From: Arachis hypogaea
Lineage: Eukaryota > Streptophyta > Magnoliopsida > Fabales > Fabaceae
Assembly: GCF_003086295.3 (NCBI RefSeq)
Contig: NC_092052.1
Span: 71,278,910-71,342,909 of the forward strand
Length of the DNA: 64,000 bases
Reading direction: 5' to 3'
Of this stretch, positions 33,401-44,933 are shown piece by piece. Numbering within the stretch: the stretch's first letter is position 1; each line of letters begins with the position of its first letter. Position numbers and translations under genes: made by a program. The notes beneath the pieces were generated by a model. The model had not been told where the DNA came from. It saw only the letters and a list, made by a program, of their open reading frames with translations, and searched no databases.

Positions 33401-34334
33401 GATCATAGGGCAACAATAAAGTAAAATCAATGAGGAAGCACTAAGAATGTTAAAAGAGCTGGTAGAAATAATGTGATTTACAAAAACACGGTGTGTATAT
33501 TCCAATGATACGCGCGGTTGGAACACACACACCGGCTGGATATCACGGCAATCACACCCTTAAGGCAATTCACAGCTCAAAGCTTCACGATTTAGTGCTC
33601 AAGTTGCAAATATAAAACCGAGAAATGCACACAACTTCAAGAGAGCACCCAAAAGGGAATTGTCCATTGTTCATCCTCAAAAAGTGGTAATCACACATAC
33701 AATGTTCTCAATTGGAAGCCCAAAAGATGTTTGATCAAGACATCATAAAAAGTTGAACATTAGTAGAGTGGTTACTTAATTGAAATTCCAAGATGAACCA
33801 TGAAACTTAGATGGCACCAACACAATGCATTCACAACCAAAACTTCACATCAACAAAAAGTAAATGCATTGATGATTTCAATTTCCTACCATCAAAAGTC
33901 ATAATAGAAGTTGCACCATTCATACAATATGCCTAACAAGAGATAAATTGAACACATATGATGGCCAAGTCATATAAATCAAACAAAATGTTCATTGAGG
34001 CATTTTATCGAGCACGTGGTATACAATGTGCAAGTTCATCACAATTAAGCTCAAATTTGATCATAACTATCCTAACAGTCAAGCAACAACACTTTGCAAT
34101 ATAAAGAAATAATAAAGAAAGCAACTAATGAAATCTAAGAAACATAAAAGAAATGAAAGCAATTGCAAAAATATTAACATAAGAAAGGAAAAACAAGAAC
34201 CAAAGATATAAAGGTTGAATATAACAAGAATGAGGGAGGAACAATGGCACTCCTTATAGCCACTGTGAAATCGTGGCGGTTGGGTTCGCCGGAAAAAGAA
34301 GCACCAGAAGAGAGAGTACTCACTGGTGATGTAT
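33401..34334 (-). other. Family E spacer, noncoding
   Basis: AT-rich region upstream of E ORF2. Open stretches exist on the minus strand (34079-34660, very hydrophobic and Ser-rich), but they lie over low-complexity DNA and I do not call them genes. Confidence 0.5.
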
Positions 34335-34410
34335 AGAGAAAAAGGGAAGGGAAAGAAAGAAAGAAAAGAGAAGAGAAGAGAAGAGAAAGAGAGAAAGAGA
34401 GAGAGAGAGA
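34335..34410 (+). repeat. GA-rich microsatellite
   Basis: AG/AAG/GAGA low-complexity tract next to a short GC-rich stretch (GGCGG repeats) at 34411-34455. Confidence 0.8.
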
Positions 34411-34549
34411 TCGACGGCGGTGGGCTGACAGCGGCGGTGGCCGACGGCAGGGCTGGGAAGACAAGAGGGAGAGAGAGCTGTGACAATGAACAAAGAAAGA
34501 AAAGAAGAAAGCTGCCTCTCAACAGGGCAGATTGCCCTGTTATTGCCCA

Positions 34550-35075
34550 GAACGCGTCGCGTGCGGACGCATAGAGAGCGAAACTAAGAAAGGTTGCGAA
34601 CGCACACAACGTGCGATTGCTGTGACCAGAGAGGTTGCAAAAGGACGTGCGGATGCACAAAGATGTGCGACCGTACAGACAGGCTCTCTTTTTTTCTTTT
34701 TACTTAGGGACAAAGGCATGTGTGCATGCGCACACAGGTCCGTGCGCACACACAGTGGTTAGAAATGGGGGAGGTTGTTCACGCGCACAAGCTGTTCCCT
34801 TGCTCCCACCAGAGGGGCTCTCAAGTTGTGTGCGAGCGTACACGTCTGTGCAGCTGCACAGATGAAGTATGAGAGGGGTTGTGTGTGTACGCACGCAGCT
34901 GTGCGCACGTACAGATCAGAGAAAACAGGGCAGCGTGCACGCACAAGCTGTGCTGGCACTGTGACCAGAGGGCACATTAAGTTGCGCGCGTATGCACAGG
35001 TGTGTGCGGCGGCATAGATGGCGAAAAACATAGTTTTGTGCGCACGCACAGGTGGGTGCATACGCACAGATGCCC
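34550..35075 (-). repeat. CpG-rich array of family E
   Basis: Repeated GTGCGCAC, CGCACGCAC and TGCGCACG-type words, many palindromic (GTGCGCAC), within AT-rich DNA. Its position relative to ORF2 matches the arrays of A, B and C, but the motif differs. Confidence 0.7.
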
Positions 35076-35349
35076 TTGTTTCATAAAATTTTTTTTCTTC
35101 AAAACTAAGGTTCTTACCCTTAGCATAGCAACAAACCAACCCCAAATCATTCAAACAAGCACAATTTCATGGTCCACAAGTAATTTAACTCATTCAACTC
35201 AAAATTTTCAAACCAAACGTAAACTACTCATTATATCACAAGAAAGCAATTAATACAAAAAGCTATAAACAAAAGATAAAATTGAAATATGTTACCATGG
35301 TGGGGTGTCTCCCACCGAGCACATTGGTTTAGAGTCCTAAGTTGGACTT

Positions 35350-36893
35350 TGATAAACCCCATTTTTGGGGTTTATCTTGTGTTGAATTAGAGGGTTTTGT
35401 CAACTTTTCTCCTATGTATCCAATGAAATAGCATGGTTTTGTAACTTCTCCTTTAATTGTGCTTAAGAGTGAAAGCATGCTTTTTTGGTCTTAGAATAAA
35501 AATTTTTAATAAACCTTAATTCCATTATATGCCTTGATATGTTTGTTAAGTGATTTCAGATTTAGGAGGCAAAGATTGGATCAAGGGAATGAAGAAAAAG
35601 CATGTAAAAATGGAGAACTCATGAAGAAATGAAGGAATCGCAAAAGCTGTCAAGCCGACCTCTTTGCACTTAATCTACCATAACTTGAGCTACAAAGATC
35701 CAAATGATGCGATTCTAGTTGTATTGGAAAGCTAACATCCGGGGCTTCGAAATGATATAAGATTTGCAGTAGTTGCATAACGTTTAAGGGCAAGCACGCG
35801 CACTCTATGCGTATACGCCGATGGTTGCACATGATTCACTTAATGCAACTTGTGGCCAGCGATTTTAGAAGCCTTGTGGGCCCAATCCAACTCATTTATG
35901 ATTCTATTTAACCCAAGGAATAAAGAGGGATGGGACATATAGTTAGTTAGCGAGTTTTATTTTAGTTTTATCATGCTTTAGTTAGTTTCTAAAGAGAGAA
36001 GCACTCTCTTCTCTCTAGAATTAGGAGTAGGTTAGATCTAGATTAGGAATTCTTAGATCTAGGTTAATTTCATGCTTAGATTTACTTTTCCTTTATTAAT
36101 TCTTCTTCTTCTACATCTCTTCTCTCTAGTTTAGCATTTAATTCTTGTAATTTTCTACTTTTATGTTGATGCACTTTGTTCTTCCATTTTTCTTTAATGC
36201 AATTTATGATTCATGTTCTTTTATTGTTGATTTACTTTATTGTTGTTTAATTCCTTGCAATTGAGTAGTGTAGATTTACTTTTCTTGAAATTTTACTATG
36301 CTTTCCATTTATGCCTTCCAAGTGTTTGATAAAATGCTTGGTTGGATTTTAGAGTAGAATTTTATGTTCTTGGCTTGAGAAGGTAACTTAGGAACTCTTG
36401 ATTTACTAATGTTCAAGTAATTGATGATTGAGAGCCATTAACTCTTGATCTCACTAATTGAATTGGTGAAGAACTAGGACTTATGGACTTTGATTGATAT
36501 AGCTCATTTGACTTTCCTTTACTACTAGTTAGAAGATGACTTAATGGGATTGATCCTTGCCAATTCTCATGTTGTGGTTAGTGATTAGGATAGAGATCCT
36601 TGACCACCAAACCTTACCAAGACCTTTTTAGCTATTAGTTTACTTTCATTGCCATTTACTTTTCTTGTCTCTTATCCCAAAAACACCAAAATATCTCATA
36701 ACCAATAACAAGACACTTTATCGCAATTCTTAGGGAGAACGACCCGAGGTTCCAATACTTCGGTTTATAAATTTAGGGGTTTGTACTTGTGACAAACAAA
36801 AGTTTTGTATGAAAGGATTATTGTTTGGTTTAGAAATTATACTTGTAGCGAGAGTTTATTGTGAATTCCAAACAATCAAAAATCTGTTCATCA
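35350..36893 (+). repeat. 5' LTR of A2, 1544 bp
   Basis: Starts TGATAAACCCC and ends GTTCATCA. The start folds as GATAAACCCC with GGGGTTTATC (35351-35376), a 10-bp stem. It keeps the longer form TTGATTGATATAGCTCATTT (36489-36508) that the other two A LTRs lost and the related solo LTR D retains. Confidence 0.9.
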
Positions 36894-36896
36894 AAA

Positions 36897-36914
36897 TGGC
36901 GCCGTTGCCGGGGA
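36897..36914 (+). promoter_or_regulatory. Primer-binding site, tRNA-Asp, perfect (A2)
   Basis: TGGCGCCGTTGCCGGGGA, three bases after the LTR. Confidence 0.9.
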
Positions 36915-38420
36915 ATTACAATGGTGTTGTGTTATTGGTTATTGTATATATGTGAATAGTGTGAATATGTTTACTTTTGTTAGTTCTTGCTAGTTTTTGG
37001 ATTTGGTTTTCTTTGTCTCTTATTTGATTTTATTTTCCTTTCCTCTTGCCATCATGAATTCTCACTTTGGCTATGAGTGTGATTACAACTATCTTGTAGG
37101 AAATGGGAGCTACAATGAAGATATGCATCAAGGATGGGATAACCAAAGGTGGGAGGAGCCATATACATATGATCAATCTTCATGGCAACAACCTCCACCA
37201 ATGCACTATGAACAAGAGCCATTCTATGATGCATACCAATCTAATGGCTATGGTGAATCTCCTTGTGACTTTCAAGAACCACCACCATATGCCTATGAAC
37301 CTTATCCACAACATAACACTCAACCATACTCACAAGCCCCTTCTTACTAACCACCTTCATATGACCCTAATCCATATCTACCATTCCAACAATCGTATGA
37401 GCCATATGAACCACATATAGAGCCACCACCATTCCAACATCAACATTTTCAAGAGCTACCTCCTACATACTATTACCAAGATGAACCACCTCCAATGTAT
37501 GAAAATTTTTAACCACAAGATGAATACTACTTTCCACCACAACCTCCCATGGAAAAATACTCATGTTTATCGATCCAAGAGCCATATGATCCTACTCATG
37601 ATATCCCAGAGAAACAAGAGTCAAGAGATCGTCTCAAGAAGCATTGGGTCAATTTCAAGCAACCATGGAGCATGTTGTGCAACAAGTGGAAATAGTGGAA
37701 AGTATTAAACCACCACAACTCTACCAAGAGGAACCACCTTCCTACTATGAGTCCTTCCTTCAAAATGATGAACCCTTTCATCCATCCCAACCTCCAATAA
37801 ATGACATCCTTGATGTTCTTGTTCAAGGACAAGAGGAGATGAAAAGGGATGTGCAACAATTCACGGCCACCTTGGACGAGGTGGTAAACCGGTTAGCATC
37901 CCAATGCTTGAACACTCAAGGAACTCCCATGGCTACATGTGGTGAACCTAATGAAGAGCATAGCATGAAAGAGAGATTGGAAACTCTGGTGGAGAATGAG
38001 GGAAGTTGCTTTGTATTGGAACAATTGGAGGAAGCTTTAATTGTTGAAGACAAGGAAGAAGTGGTTGAAGACTTGGGAGATGCGGAACTACTTTGGGAAC
38101 ATAGAGTTGAAGAAAACCCCTCCAAGAAGATTGAACTTGATGCTAAGGAGGAATGTGCACAACCTCCAAGGCATATCCCTTATGAAGACTTGGATGGGAT
38201 AGAGCAAGAATTGAGTTCCCGTGGGATTGAAGATCAAGCATCTAGTCTTAGTGGTGAAGAATCTTTTGAGCATGAAGAACGTTCTCTCGATAAGATGGAA
38301 AGCAATGTGGAGGTAAATTTCTCTCACCTTCCCATTTATGATTTGAATAAGGGAAAAGGCTTAGATAGAATTGATGCACAAAGGATTGAAATTAACACTA
38401 CAAGAAAAATACCCATTCAG

Positions 38421-38660
38421 CCACACTTTTTTTAAGCTACATTTAAAAAGCGTAGCCTATTCTATGAATAGGTTACGCTTTTCTCCGTGTTGCCTATTTA
38501 TAAGAAAAAAGGATACACAATTGTGGCATCATTTAAAAAGTGTAGCCTTAGGTATTATAGAAATCACTTATAAAGCGTAGCCGTAGGTTAATATCTATAG
38601 TTCACTTTTCGTATCAAAGAGGACGCTTTTAGAAGGTAGCCTATTTATTAAGTTTTGGGT
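38421..38660. repeat. Left subterminal repeats of the CACTA element
   Basis: Several AAAAGCGTAGCC-like motifs in both orientations (first at 38445-38457). Such motifs are usual transposase binding sites in this superfamily. Confidence 0.8.
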
Positions 38661-38839
38661 GCATTTTAAAAGTGATGCCTAATGTATCTAGAGCCAAATA
38701 CAGCCACGACACTTAGTAATTTTTTCTCCTTATCACTAAATCATTCACGTTCGAGCACCCTCACTTTTGCCATCAGATCAGAGAAAAATTTCACCACCTC
38801 ACCTTCGCAACTCAACTTCCAATTAATTGTTCAAAACCC

Positions 38840-39440
38840 TAACTCTAACTCACCTTCGCCATGCACCCTTTCCCACACACACACCCAGATCCGAGAGAAT
38901 GAGTGAACCAGAGGGAGGAGAGGAGGAAGACAGAGATGAGAGCGCGAGCAAGAGACTAGAGAGTGAGAGGGGGTCACCGTGTAACGCCGCTGCAGCCGCC
39001 GCCATCGCCATCGTGGAGGAGGGAGTCCGAAGGAGAGAGAGAGAAAGTATATTCACAGACGAGATGGAGACAGAGGACGAAGACGCGACACGAGAGAGAA
39101 GGAGGCTGTTCCGCTGTGCACGGTCGTCGCTCCTAGGGTCAATTGAAGCCGCCGCCGCTGCTAGGGCTTGCCATGCTCCTGTCCTCACTTTTGGCTTCTA
39201 CAATTACTTCCTGTTCGTACTCCCAACCTCTCTCTCTCTCCAACTTTCATTTCATTCTCATTTCAATTTCAATTTCGATGTCTCTGCAGGCGTTTCATCG
39301 GTGCCGTTTTCGACGCCAAGGGTGCGGATGCAATTCTCTCCTTTGAAAAGTTCTGCTGCAATCTCCCCAGACCTCTTCTTCAGGTTCCGATTTCTATTTG
39401 GATTAGTTTTCTCAATCCGATTTTGATCCATCTGCTAATT
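38840..39440 (+). other. GC-rich exon-like cargo of the CACTA element
   Basis: Much richer in G+C than its surroundings and resembling a plant 5' UTR and first exon: CCGCCGCC runs, CT-repeat stretches, open frames in more than one phase. Positions 39290-39381 look like an exon between CTCTGCAG and GTTCCGAT splice signals, with a frame containing [21 protein letters not shown] do not recognise the gene; coding status is uncertain. Confidence 0.45.
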
Positions 39441-39579
39441 AATTGGGTTGATTAATACTAGATCATATATCTCGCCATAATTAGTTCAACATATTATTTC
39501 ATTGTAAAATCGTGTTTAACAGATCATATATGATTAATGTGAATGAAGAACACTAGGTTGAGTTGAATTAAATTGAATC

Positions 39580-40034
39580 ATGGATAAAAGCATGCTAGCT
39601 GGTTTGGAATCACTTCCAGAAGCTTATCAGCAAAGAATGGCGTCCATGATGGAACAAGTTCAAATCCGTGACAGGTACCTCCTCTTCACTCTATGAGACA
39701 ACTTGTGCTAATTTTCTTGCAAGATAACTTTGCAGCCATGTTGTGCTAATTTATGAGACAAGCGTATTAGAGGGTTCACATGCCCTTGTGCTGGAAATGA
39801 AATAACTGGAACATGTTTGAGCTTCATCTTTTCTTGTGTTTTTTATTCTGAGACTTTTTGGGGGGTGGGGGTTGCTTATTCTGACTTTTATTCCTATCAT
39901 TTCTCTCTAACTGGAACATGAAAGAGATTGAATGGTGGATTGTCAAAGTATACTTTGGACTAGTGAGAATTGAGAAATGCATTTTGATTTAATCTTTTAT
40001 TTGGTGTGATTGGCAGTCTTGGAAAACGTAGTAT
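39580..40034 (+). pseudogene. TIM9: Captured TIM9 fragment: exon 1, intron 1, start of exon 2
   Basis: From the ATG at 39580, 31 codons match the N-terminus of plant TIM9, the small Tim chaperone of the mitochondrial intermembrane space: Met-Asp-x-Ser-Met, AGL, LPE, RMASM and QIRD. The exon ends at 39674 with GT at 39675-39676. An intron of about 340 bp ends in CAG at 40014-40016; joining there gives Ser-Leu, as in TIM9, then the sequence diverges and stops (TGA at 40036). The twin CX3C motifs, downstream in real TIM9, are missing, so this cannot make a working protein. The retained intron shows capture from DNA, not from mRNA. Confidence 0.8.
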
Positions 40035-41542
40035 TTGATGAGCATTCCCGAGAGTTTGATTGCTCAGACAAATCAGTTACAGGTACATAAATTTTATTTT
40101 TAAGATGAATTTAGCATATACTAATCCAGTGTTTTAGTTTGACCACGTTTCTGATTATGCAATGATTTTGGATAGTTCCAATTAAGTGGCTGAGTATATC
40201 ACAAGATGATGACTTATGTTGTGACTCAGTCATACAACAACATGGAGTTTTGACTTATTGTTTACATGATTTTAAAACAAGTTCTTGATAACTTAAATTA
40301 AAAACTAATCTATAAAAGTGCAAGGTCAACTCATATAAAATAACCTCAATGTTGCTGACATAAACCTCCTGTCATCTGGTAAGGATAAGGATAGTATTGA
40401 ATAGAGACCCAAATGTTTGTCCAAGAAAAATGTTGATGTCTACAAAGGAATTGAATAAAGACAAACATTCTTACTGCAAACTATTTTATAGATGAATTTG
40501 AACATATGAAGAACTTATTTATTTATTTTTATTTTTACTTCTTTCAGTCATCTGATTATAGAAACATCACAAGAAGTCAGTGCTCACCGCCTCACCCACC
40601 CAGCCTCTACCATCATCTTCTATCTGCTTCTCGCTGCTCACCCAGCACCACCAGTCCACCAGCGTCTGCTATCTTCGTCACCGCTCCTCTGTTACGCAGC
40701 CGCTGAGCCGTGAACTCCATCGCCGCTTCCTTCTTCCCCTGGCCCATGAACACCCTTAACTTACACCACGAGGACCACGACTCGCCTTTTGCCTTCTTCG
40801 ATTCTTCCTGCTGCTCGTCTGCCCTGTGCTATCCGGTTTTGCCTTAATTTCTACCTTCTTTTAAGTTGTCTTTTTTTTTCTGCCCCATTTTGTTGTTTTG
40901 CCCTTGTCTCTTGAATGATTTAATTGCTGCTGCTGCTGCTGCTAGGTCCTAATTTTGTTTGATTATATCAATTTAATTCTTGCTAAATGATGATTGTGTT
41001 GAATTTGTGGTTAAATGGTTGCATATGGCAATTACAATTTTTTTGTCTGTAATTTTTACAGTTATTTTGCTTCTGTTAGCTTATTTGGTTTAGTTGTTTG
41101 AGCTAGTAGCAGTGTTGTGCTAGCTATTGAGAATGCTTTTGTTCACCAGATGTTTGATGAAATGTGTCAGTATTGTTTAAGTAAATGGATGTGAATTTGA
41201 TCAGCTACTCTGTGTAACCTTTTGTACTGTAAAGTAAGAAAAATGATTAAATAGAAAAATTCAAATTCAAAGGCTTGGTAATATTTTCCTAGACTTTGAT
41301 TATATTTTGTGTTTTATTGTTAATGATTCATTAAGCATGCTGCAAATAAATAGGAGGAAGAAGAGTTAAAAAATTAAATAAGAAGAGTTAAATTAGTCTT
41401 TTGATCGGATATCTTGATTGATATTACTGTGAGATTAACACTAGGGGAATTGTCATGATTGGCCTCCTATTAATAATTTGATTTCCAATTAAGGCTATGT
41501 TTAGAAAGGAGAGTTTTAGAGGGACAAGGGTTTTCATTTTCA

Positions 41543-41601
<59 letters not shown>

Positions 41602-42585
41602 GCACTTGCTCAAGTGGTTGGTTTACATTACGTTACACTTTGTTAATTCAAGTGGTTCAATATTTATTTACCTTAAACAAAATCCCATGTATGAGTGTGA
41701 CAGATTGTTTTATTATTATTTATTATTATTAAAAAAACACCTGGTATTTTGGGAGCTTTCCCCTGTAGTTAAGCCAGACTTGACTCAAACAACATTTTAG
41801 AGACTAATGGCTTATATTATAACTTTCTAACTTCAAAAAAAAGAACTATGTACATTCCCTTCAAAGCCTACCATTCAAACATAAGTAGTTCTTGCATGAT
41901 GGAGTTCCAAATTATAGTTTTAAATTGCTACAATCACACAATTGCAATTGCTACCATAATATTACAGTTTTAACAACCATAGCAAATCATATAGATAGAT
42001 AGATAGATAGATGAACAGGATTAGGCAGTATACCAGAGGGGCATAGTAACTGGCAGACAAGGGAGCATACTGTATGCAATCACATGGAACCCATAATATG
42101 ATTTTGCGCAATTCTTATCGCAATCATAGGTTATGCTTTTTTTATTTTTGAATTCTAAATTTGGATTTGTGAAACACTACTATGCATTGGTGAAACTTGT
42201 ACACTATATAGAAAGAATTAATGATATTAGTCATTGATAGTTTTGAGTTTATTTTTTTAATTTTTATAATTGCGGATGTCATTATGAATATTTTTCTAAC
42301 TACTTTTTTATATAATTATACAGGATAATAACGAAGATTAAGCTGATTATTATTGTGGTTTATTGGCTAAGATAGAGTAGTGTTGGGAATGGATACATGT
42401 ATGGTTGACTAATGACTTTTATTAGAAGATACTTATGTAGGATATCTTATTTGTAGAGCATTAGTAATAACTTCTAAGTGGTATTATGGTTATTTTGATA
42501 TGGCTATGCTTACTTTAGTGTGAGATGTATGAATTTTTACAATTAACTTCATTCTAGTATTTTTGATATGGCTACACTTATATAC
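40035..42585. other. CACTA interior, noncoding with microsatellites
   Basis: AT-rich DNA with a less AT-rich, CT-rich block at 40575-40870 that looks like another UTR-derived piece, a TGC repeat (40925-40942), (TA)n at 41549-41597 and (ATAG)n at 41991-42012. No gene recognised. Confidence 0.6.
41549..41597. repeat. (TA)n microsatellite
   Basis: 49 bases of uninterrupted alternating T and A. Confidence 0.95.
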
Positions 42586-42974
42586 AGTAGCTATAGTATA
42601 CAAAAAAAAAAAACGAGACCTAAGGCTACATTTATATACAGTAGTTATAGTATACAAAAAAAACGAGGGACCTAAGGCTACGCTTATAAAAAGTAGCTAT
42701 GGTATACAATGTGGCTACACTTTACAAGTGATACAGTAGCGTTGAAAAGCGTAGCCTATTCTGGAAAAATGAAAGCTGAAAAGCGTTGCCTTTGGTCCTA
42801 GACAGCATCACTTGAAAAGCGTAGCCTATTCCCAAACGCCAAAAGCATAGCCCTTGGTGCAGAAAAGCGTAGCCTTTGAGAATAGGCAACGGCTGAATAG
42901 GAATCACCCAAAAAGCGTAGCCATAGCCTAAGGCATCATTATTTTTCACTTTTGGCTACACTTTTCAAGTGTAC
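42586..42974. repeat. Right subterminal repeats of the CACTA element
   Basis: At least six GAAAAGCGTAGCC-type motifs plus GGCTACACTTTT-type reverse forms, and a partial tandem duplication of TACAGTAGCTATAGTATACAAAAAAAA near 42580-42660. Confidence 0.8.
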
Positions 42975-43570
42975 CTGAATGGGTGTTTTTCTTGTAGTGT
43001 AAGAGATCTTGTGAAGAGGTGGAAATCCCTAGAAATAGAAGGACGGGGGTTGGTTATGCTTTGTCAAGATCCTTAGATGCTTCTTTGCCTAGATTGCCAT
43101 CTACACCTTCATTTGAGTGGGTGAAATTCATTTCTATTAGATTTATTATCCCACTTGAATATGGTTTGCTTGAAATGGATGGCTAACTTAGGAAACTTTG
43201 TGGGATGAAGCGTAAGCGAAAAAGGTTTTGTGGTTGGCGTTGCAAATCAAGGCTCATTTTGGTTGATATATCAAACATGAAATACAAAGGCTGGAGTAGT
43301 GCTAAACTAGATGGGTCTAGAAGGATTGTTGGTCACTTTATCGAGAATTCATCTTGCTTACCACCGAAATGGAATAATGATGATCAACTTGAAGATGGGT
43401 GTAGCAACAAGATATGGGATCCGGGAATACATGAGGATCAATTTTGGGAGCCTATAATCTATGAAGAACTCCATCAAAGCTTGGAAAAATTGAACTTGAA
43501 GAATGGATTTTATTGGAAATGCAAGCATTGGTGGGTGTTCAAGGATGGTTTCAAGCACGAGCCACCTTGA

Positions 43571-43833
43571 TGGAGCTCCCCATAAATCCAACTTAAGGAC
43601 AATAAACAAAAGTTCTAGGTGGGAGACACCCCACCATGGTAAATTCTTTTCATTTTTCTCTTTTGTAAATATTGGTAGAATAGGTTTGATTTCATGTTTT
43701 GTTTTGTTTGTTGAGTTATTTGGTAGTTTGGTATGTTAAATAAGGTTTTAGGGTGTTTTGGTAGCTGTTTGGAGGTTTAGAAGGCTTGGTTTGGTGCAAG
43801 AACTAGGAAAAATTTTGAAAAACAGAGTACTAA
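43571..43833 (+). other. Spacer after A2 ORF1
   Basis: Contains GGTGGGAGACACCCCACCATGG (43618-43639), a conserved, largely self-complementary word also in fragment E. Otherwise AT-rich and noncoding. Confidence 0.6.
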
Positions 43834-44245
43834 CCCACGCGTGTGCGCACCTGGCGCGTACGCGTAACCCAAGCATTTTTGACCATCCACGCACACGCGT
43901 ACATGGCACGTACGCGTGGATGCAAAAATTCCATCCCCAGCCAAAATCCCGAGAGTTAGGCCTGCACTATGCGAACATTGGGCCTCATGCACAAACCAAC
44001 CCGCGCGTACGCGCACCTGGCGCGTACACGTTCATGTTCCCAAATGCGCAATGCACGCGTATGCACGTTGTGCGCGCGCGCATCGATAGCGCCACCTACC
44101 CTCCTGGTACATTTTCCAGAGAGCTGGGCCAACCCTGAGCTGACACTGTGCCCTGCGCCTAATCCCACCCACGCGTGCGCGTACGCGCCCTTCGGCCAAA
44201 CTGCACATCGGCGCGTAAGCGTGCATGACGCGTCCGCGCTGGTAA
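43834..44245 (+). repeat. CpG-rich palindrome array of A2
   Basis: ACGCGT, CGCGTACGCG and GGCGCGTACGCG units, nearly identical to 1-345 where they overlap. It lies between ORF1 and the ORF2 stub. Confidence 0.82.
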
Positions 44246-44771
44246 AAAAAATAGTTTTTTTCCTCCTCTTCCATTTTCTTTTGTTTATCGCATTCGTATA
44301 CTTCTATTCTTTGCATTTCAATTTTGTTTTTATAGCTTGTTTTCATTTTATTTTCTAAGTTTCTCATTTTAATAATGGTGTTGCATTTTCCTACTAAATT
44401 GTTGAGAATTTCTTGCATTATTTTGGTGCTTCTTAACTTGTTTGATATTGATGGGTGATGAAACTTTTAAATCAATGCTTCATCTTTTATGACTCTTGTA
44501 TCCCTTGTGCATTGATATGAGCTCATATTGTTTTTTCATGATCCACTTTTTCTTATTTTGAACTTGATGCTCAATATGCTCTTCTTGCTTTGACTTTACT
44601 CTTGCATCAAGCTCAATGATATGCCTTGGCTTACATTGTTTTCTCACTCACATGTTGTAGCTACCATGTAGTAGAGAACTTTACTCTTATTTGGCATTAG
44701 CCCCCGCCTATGTTCTATTTGCTTTGATATCTTTGTTGTAGGCTTAATTCTCTTTCTTTTTCTTTCCTTTT
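44246..44771 (+). other. A2 spacer with candidate splice acceptor
   Basis: AT-rich, ending in a pyrimidine tract before AG at 44772-44773, directly ahead of the ORF2 stub. Confidence 0.5.
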
Positions 44772-44773
44772 AG

Positions 44774-44895
44774 GTTGGCCACCAAGAAAGGAGGAAAAGG
44801 AAAAGCTTCGAAATGGAGCAACAAACAAGTCATCCATCAACCTTTTGAAGAAGCTCATCAGTTGTAGCAACCCGTCCACCTTGCTCTTCTTTGCA
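44774..44895 (+). pseudogene. ORF2 stub of A2, start codon lost
   Basis: Same as the left copy: TTGGCCACCAAG in place of ATGGCCACCAAG, a short basic stretch, then stops. Confidence 0.45.
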
Positions 44896-44933
44896 TGCAC
44901 CGAGGACGGTGTAATCTTCAAGTGTGGGGAGGT
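44896..44933 (+). promoter_or_regulatory. Internal hairpin plus polypurine-like tract (A2)
   Basis: TGCACCG-AGGA-CGGTGTA (44896-44913), then ATC and TTCAAGTGTGGGGAGGT (44917-44933). Right after it GGTCGTCCGACC could form a second small stem. Confidence 0.7.

Larger units (their letters stand above)
32184..35349 (-). mobile_element. Fragment of LTR retrotransposon family E, reversed
   Basis: On the minus strand: GGTGGGAGACACCCCACCATGG (35292-35313, also after ORF1 in A at 43618-43639), spacer, CpG-rich array, purine-rich DNA, a putative splice acceptor and an ORF2 relative. Both ends are cut: by the A LTR at 35350 and by the B LTR at 32183. No LTR or primer-binding site of its own was seen. 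Confidence 0.7.
38396..42999. mobile_element. CACTA (En/Spm-type) DNA transposon, non-autonomous, 4604 bp
   Basis: Terminal inverted repeats of about 25 bp start CACTACAAGAAAAA (38396-38420 and the complement at 42975-42999), with one internal mismatch. The 3-bp target duplication TAA is at 38393-38395 and 43000-43002. Repeated AAAAGCGTAGCC motifs crowd both subterminal regions. No transposase frame is visible, so it must be mobilised in trans. It inserted in A2 ORF1 and carries host-derived sequence including a TIM9 exon. Confidence 0.93.
37054..43570 (+). pseudogene. ORF1 of A2, interrupted by the CACTA element
   Basis: Start at 37054 (Met-Asn-Ser-His, as in A left and C). TAA at 37348-37350 and one lost base near 37630 break it; the second part is open from 37644 to the CACTA insertion after 38395. 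It resumes after the duplicated TAA at 43003 and ends at the TGA at 43568-43570, with one more stop near 43182. The C-terminal part is a distinct conserved block: FEWVKF, LEYGLLEMDG, a basic KRKRKR patch, LEDGCSNKIWDPGI and a Trp-rich end. No known domain recognised. Left A lacks this C-terminal part. Confidence 0.75.

Noticed and set aside
34079..34660. 193-codon hydrophobic frame on the minus strand
   Set aside because: Lies over GA/CT low-complexity DNA, gives Ser/Phe/Leu runs, has no homologue in related elements.
38827..39426. 199-codon frame in the CACTA element as a complete gene
   Set aside because: Crosses splice-like signals and UTR-like DNA, with an Ala run from GCC repeats; more likely captured pieces.
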